In this document: piece after piece, positions 5,164 to 6,555 of the stretch | Position numbering within the stretch: position 1 is the first letter of the stretch | How the letters are laid out: each line of letters opens with the position of its first letter | Origin: Candidatus Latescibacterota bacterium | GTDB taxonomy: Bacteria; Latescibacterota; UBA2968; GCA-2709665 | Direction of reading: 5' to 3' | Length of the DNA stretch: 6,555 nucleotides | Assembly (NCBI GenBank): GCA_030746455.1 | Contig: JASLMQ010000616.1 | Span: 1 to 6,555, forward strand | The notes under the pieces: generated by a model | The model's database searches: none | What the model saw: only the letters and a program-made list of their open reading frames with translations | Told to the model about the DNA's origin: nothing | Made by a program: the position numbers and the translations under genes

Positions 5164-6153
5164 GTGTTGACGATCGACACGTTGGAATCCGCGCGTCCGG
5201 TGGGAACCGGGTTTGAGACCAGGCTCGTCCACGAGGGCATCAGCCTGCGGCGCTCCACTTTGGATGCGCTCCAGATCAACGTCGGCAGGCTGTGCAACCA
5301 GGCGTGCCAGCATTGCCACGTGGACGCGGGACCGACCCGAACCGAGGTGATGTCGCGTGAGACGATGGACCGCGTGCTCGACTTTCTGGCCGCCTCCGAG
5401 ATCCCCACGGTCGACATCACCGGCGGCGCTCCCGAGGCCAACCCGAGCTTCCGTCACCTCGTCCGGAAGGGCCGGGGGATGGGCCGCCACGTGATGGTCC
5501 GATGCAACCTGACGATTGTGCTCGAGCCGGACCAGGAAGACCTGCCCCGGTTCTACCGGGATCAGGGCGCGGAGCTTGTCTGCTCGCTCCCGTGCTACCT
5601 CGAGGAGAACGTGGACGGGCAGCGGGGCAGGGGGGTCTTCGCCCGCAGCATCCAGGCGTTGCGGATTCTCAACCGTATCGGCTACGGGCAGGACGATACC
5701 GGACTTCTGCTCAATCTGGTCTACAATCCGGTGGGGGCGTCGCTGCCCCCGCCCCAGGCCGAGTTGGAGGCCGACTACAGGGAGGCGTTGTCGGCCCAGT
5801 ATGGCATCCACTTCAACCGCCTGTTCACCATCACAAACATGCCGATCAACCGTTTCGAGGGCTACCTCAGACGGAGTGGCGAGTACGGATCGTACATGCA
5901 CGACCTCCAGCAAAGCTTCAATGTGGGGACGCTGGAGCACCTCATGTGCCGGTCGCTTGTGAGCGTGGACTGGGAGGGCAACATCTACGATTGCGACTTC
6001 AACCAGATGCTGGGGATGCACCTTGGGGACCGCCCGCTCAAGATATGGGAGGTGACCCCGGATGACCTGATCGGACGCCGGATCCGCGTGGCGGACCACT
6101 GCTTCGGATGCACGGCGGGCGCCGGCAGCAGTTGCGGGGGAGAGCTGGTCTGA
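5164..6153 (+). CDS. arsS: Arsenosugar biosynthesis radical SAM protein ArsS (cysteine form)
   Basis: Radical SAM enzyme that joins a dimethylated arsenical to the 5'-deoxyadenosyl group of S-adenosylmethionine, an early step towards arsenosugars; cytoplasmic. It has 329 residues, the usual length. Seen in order: CNQACQHC (Cys44, Cys48, Cys51), the CX3CX2C ligand set of the SAM-binding [4Fe-4S] cluster; HVDAGPTRTE; DITGGAPE (84-91); MVRCNLTI; SLPCYLEENVDGQRG; LVYNPVG; TNMPINRF; LMCRSLVSVDW; YDCDFNQML; and the Cys-rich end HCFGCTAGAGSSCGG (Cys313, Cys316, Cys324), corresponding to the DUF3641-type C-terminal region. In many relatives one C-terminal Cys is selenocysteine; here Cys324 is an ordinary TGC codon. 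A GTG at 5164 is the first possible start after an in-frame stop at 5146; the GA-rich stretch before it is a poorly spaced ribosome site, and TTG at 5167 is the alternative. No arsM (methyltransferase) is adjacent in this window. The next gene encodes a flavoprotein. Confidence 0.93.
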   Translation: MLTIDTLESARPVGTGFETRLVHEGISLRRSTLDALQINVGRLCNQACQHCHVDAGPTRTEVMSRETMDRVLDFLAASEIPTVDITGGAPEANPSFRHLVRKGRGMGRHVMVRCNLTIVLEPDQEDLPRFYRDQGAELVCSLPCYLEENVDGQRGRGVFARSIQALRILNRIGYGQDDTGLLLNLVYNPVGASLPPPQAELEADYREALSAQYGIHFNRLFTITNMPINRFEGYLRRSGEYGSYMHDLQQSFNVGTLEHLMCRSLVSVDWEGNIYDCDFNQMLGMHLGDRPLKIWEVTPDDLIGRRIRVADHCFGCTAGAGSSCGGELV

Positions 6154-6205
6154 AATCTGTCGGAACCGGGTCATCCCGGACCTCACGAGGGACGCGAAAC
6201 AGAAA

Positions 6206-6234
6206 GCGCGTGGGCCATCGGTGGTCCCACGCGC
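6206..6234. terminator. Strong hairpin between arsS and the flavoprotein gene
   Basis: GCGCGTGGG (6206-6214) pairs perfectly with CCCACGCGC (6226-6234). The stem continues inward with CCA/TGG around a TCGG loop, with one bulged T at 6225, giving 12 bp in all. It lies 53 bp after the arsS stop and 23 bp before the next start. The + strand has no T run after it, but on the - strand it is followed by TTTCTGTTTC, so as an intrinsic terminator it would work better for leftward transcripts. It could also be an attenuator, a processing site or a dispersed intergenic repeat. Confidence 0.45.
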
Positions 6235-6256
6235 GATCGCATTGGGGATCTGCCGG

Positions 6257-6555
6257 ATGTTCGACTGGATACGAAGCTATGCCGACTGGCTCCACACGCG
6301 CTGGCCGGCAGGAAGGGTGGAAAAGCTCCCCGTGGTCAACGAGGATGGGTCCACGAACATCCCGGGCCTCTACATCGTGGGCGATCTCGCCGGGATTCCC
6401 CTGCTCAAGTTCGCGGCGGACACCGGGGCTCGGGCCGTGCGGACGATCGCGCGCGATCCTGCCTTTGGCCGGCGTGACACAGGAGCGCGCGTCGGCGGGA
6501 ATCCCGAACTGGATCTGGTCGTCGTTGGGGCCGGTGTGTCGGGGATGGCCGCCGC
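6257..6555 (+). CDS. FAD/NAD(P)-dependent oxidoreductase, N-terminal part
   Basis: Runs off the window after 99 full codons with no stop. The protein begins MFDWIRSYADWLHTRWPAGR, then VEKLPVVNEDGSTNIPGL and YIVGDLAGIPLLKFAADTGARAV (about 39-61), then a linker, and DLVVVGAGVSGMAAA (86-100). The G-L-Y-I-V-G-D segment resembles the second FAD-binding motif (GD box) that normally closes thioredoxin-reductase/lipoamide-dehydrogenase-like enzymes. GAGVSG (91-96) is the dinucleotide-binding GxGxxG that normally opens them. Here the order is reversed, as in a permuted or composite flavoprotein; the W-L-H-x-x-W-P-A-G-x-V-E-K-L-P opening is one I associate with such N-terminal extensions. The start at ATG 6257 has GGGGA 8 bases upstream. 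Substrate unknown. Position after arsS suggests, but does not prove, a shared role. Most of the protein lies outside the window. Confidence 0.8.
   Translation, partial: MFDWIRSYADWLHTRWPAGRVEKLPVVNEDGSTNIPGLYIVGDLAGIPLLKFAADTGARAVRTIARDPAFGRRDTGARVGGNPELDLVVVGAGVSGMAA

Noticed and set aside
4907..5170. Possible small gene of 87 codons in the gap before arsS
   Set aside because: Gly/Arg/Ser-rich translation, no good ribosome site, and it overlaps the likely C-terminal part of the FapA-like gene and the arsS start.
6118..6153. Selenocysteine insertion (UGA) in the ArsS C-terminus
   Set aside because: The codon at the selenocysteine position is TGC, and the only in-frame TGA (6151-6153) is the natural end after G-G-E-L-V. 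The frame after it shows no family sequence.
4975..6186. Long minus-strand open frame of 403 codons opposite arsS
   Set aside because: It is the antisense shadow of a near-perfect ArsS; its translation is rich in His/Arg/Pro/Val with no recognisable motif, as expected opposite GC-rich coding DNA.
1..6555. tRNA, rRNA, CRISPR array, insertion sequence or transposase
   Set aside because: I looked for clover-leaf arms, regularly spaced repeats, terminal inverted repeats and transposase motifs and found none.

Overview
The window is GC-rich (roughly two thirds G+C by eye), densely coding, and every gene I can support lies on the + strand. Initiation sites often carry good Shine-Dalgarno motifs. 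This fits a GC-rich environmental bacterium; the gene mix (uronate-polysaccharide depolymerisation, a receiver protein beside a FapA-like polymer protein, arsenosugar-type radical SAM chemistry) would suit phyla such as Gemmatimonadota, Acidobacteriota or Planctomycetota. No marker gene is present, so the phylum is only a guess.

Bases 1-3133 hold a two-gene polysaccharide-degradation unit: the 3' part of a GH88-type unsaturated glucuronyl hydrolase, then a heparinase II/III-family polysaccharide lyase. The two are a classical pair. The lyase cleaves a uronic-acid polymer by beta-elimination and leaves a 4,5-unsaturated uronosyl end, which the hydrolase removes. No secretion signal is visible on the lyase, and the hydrolase N-terminus lies outside the window.

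Bases 3134-3426 are non-coding and contain a G+C-rich hairpin with two competing left arms, then a conspicuously AT-rich segment with a perfect 10-bp palindrome. Next comes a single-domain CheY-like receiver (3427-3837). After 60 bp there is a gene resembling the beta-helix plus coiled-coil architecture of FapA/DUF342 proteins (3898-5067). That gene is not open in one frame. It switches frame near 4297-4314 and switches back at a run of eleven G at 4764-4774. The two shifts cancel, so one frame would run through about 389 codons if both were corrected. Sequencing error, a decayed gene and a phase-variable homopolymer are all possible.

Bases 5164-6153 encode a very clear ArsS, the radical SAM enzyme of arsenosugar biosynthesis, in its all-cysteine form. 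After a 103-bp gap with a strong hairpin, an open reading frame starts at 6257 and runs off the window. It encodes an FAD/NAD(P)-type oxidoreductase in which a segment resembling the usual C-terminal flavin-binding motif precedes the first GxGxxG. No ArsM or ArsR gene is visible.

The most interesting items are the doubly frameshifted FapA-like gene with its G11 tract, and the ArsS/unusual-order flavoprotein neighbourhood. I do not see strong evidence for a wholly new system.
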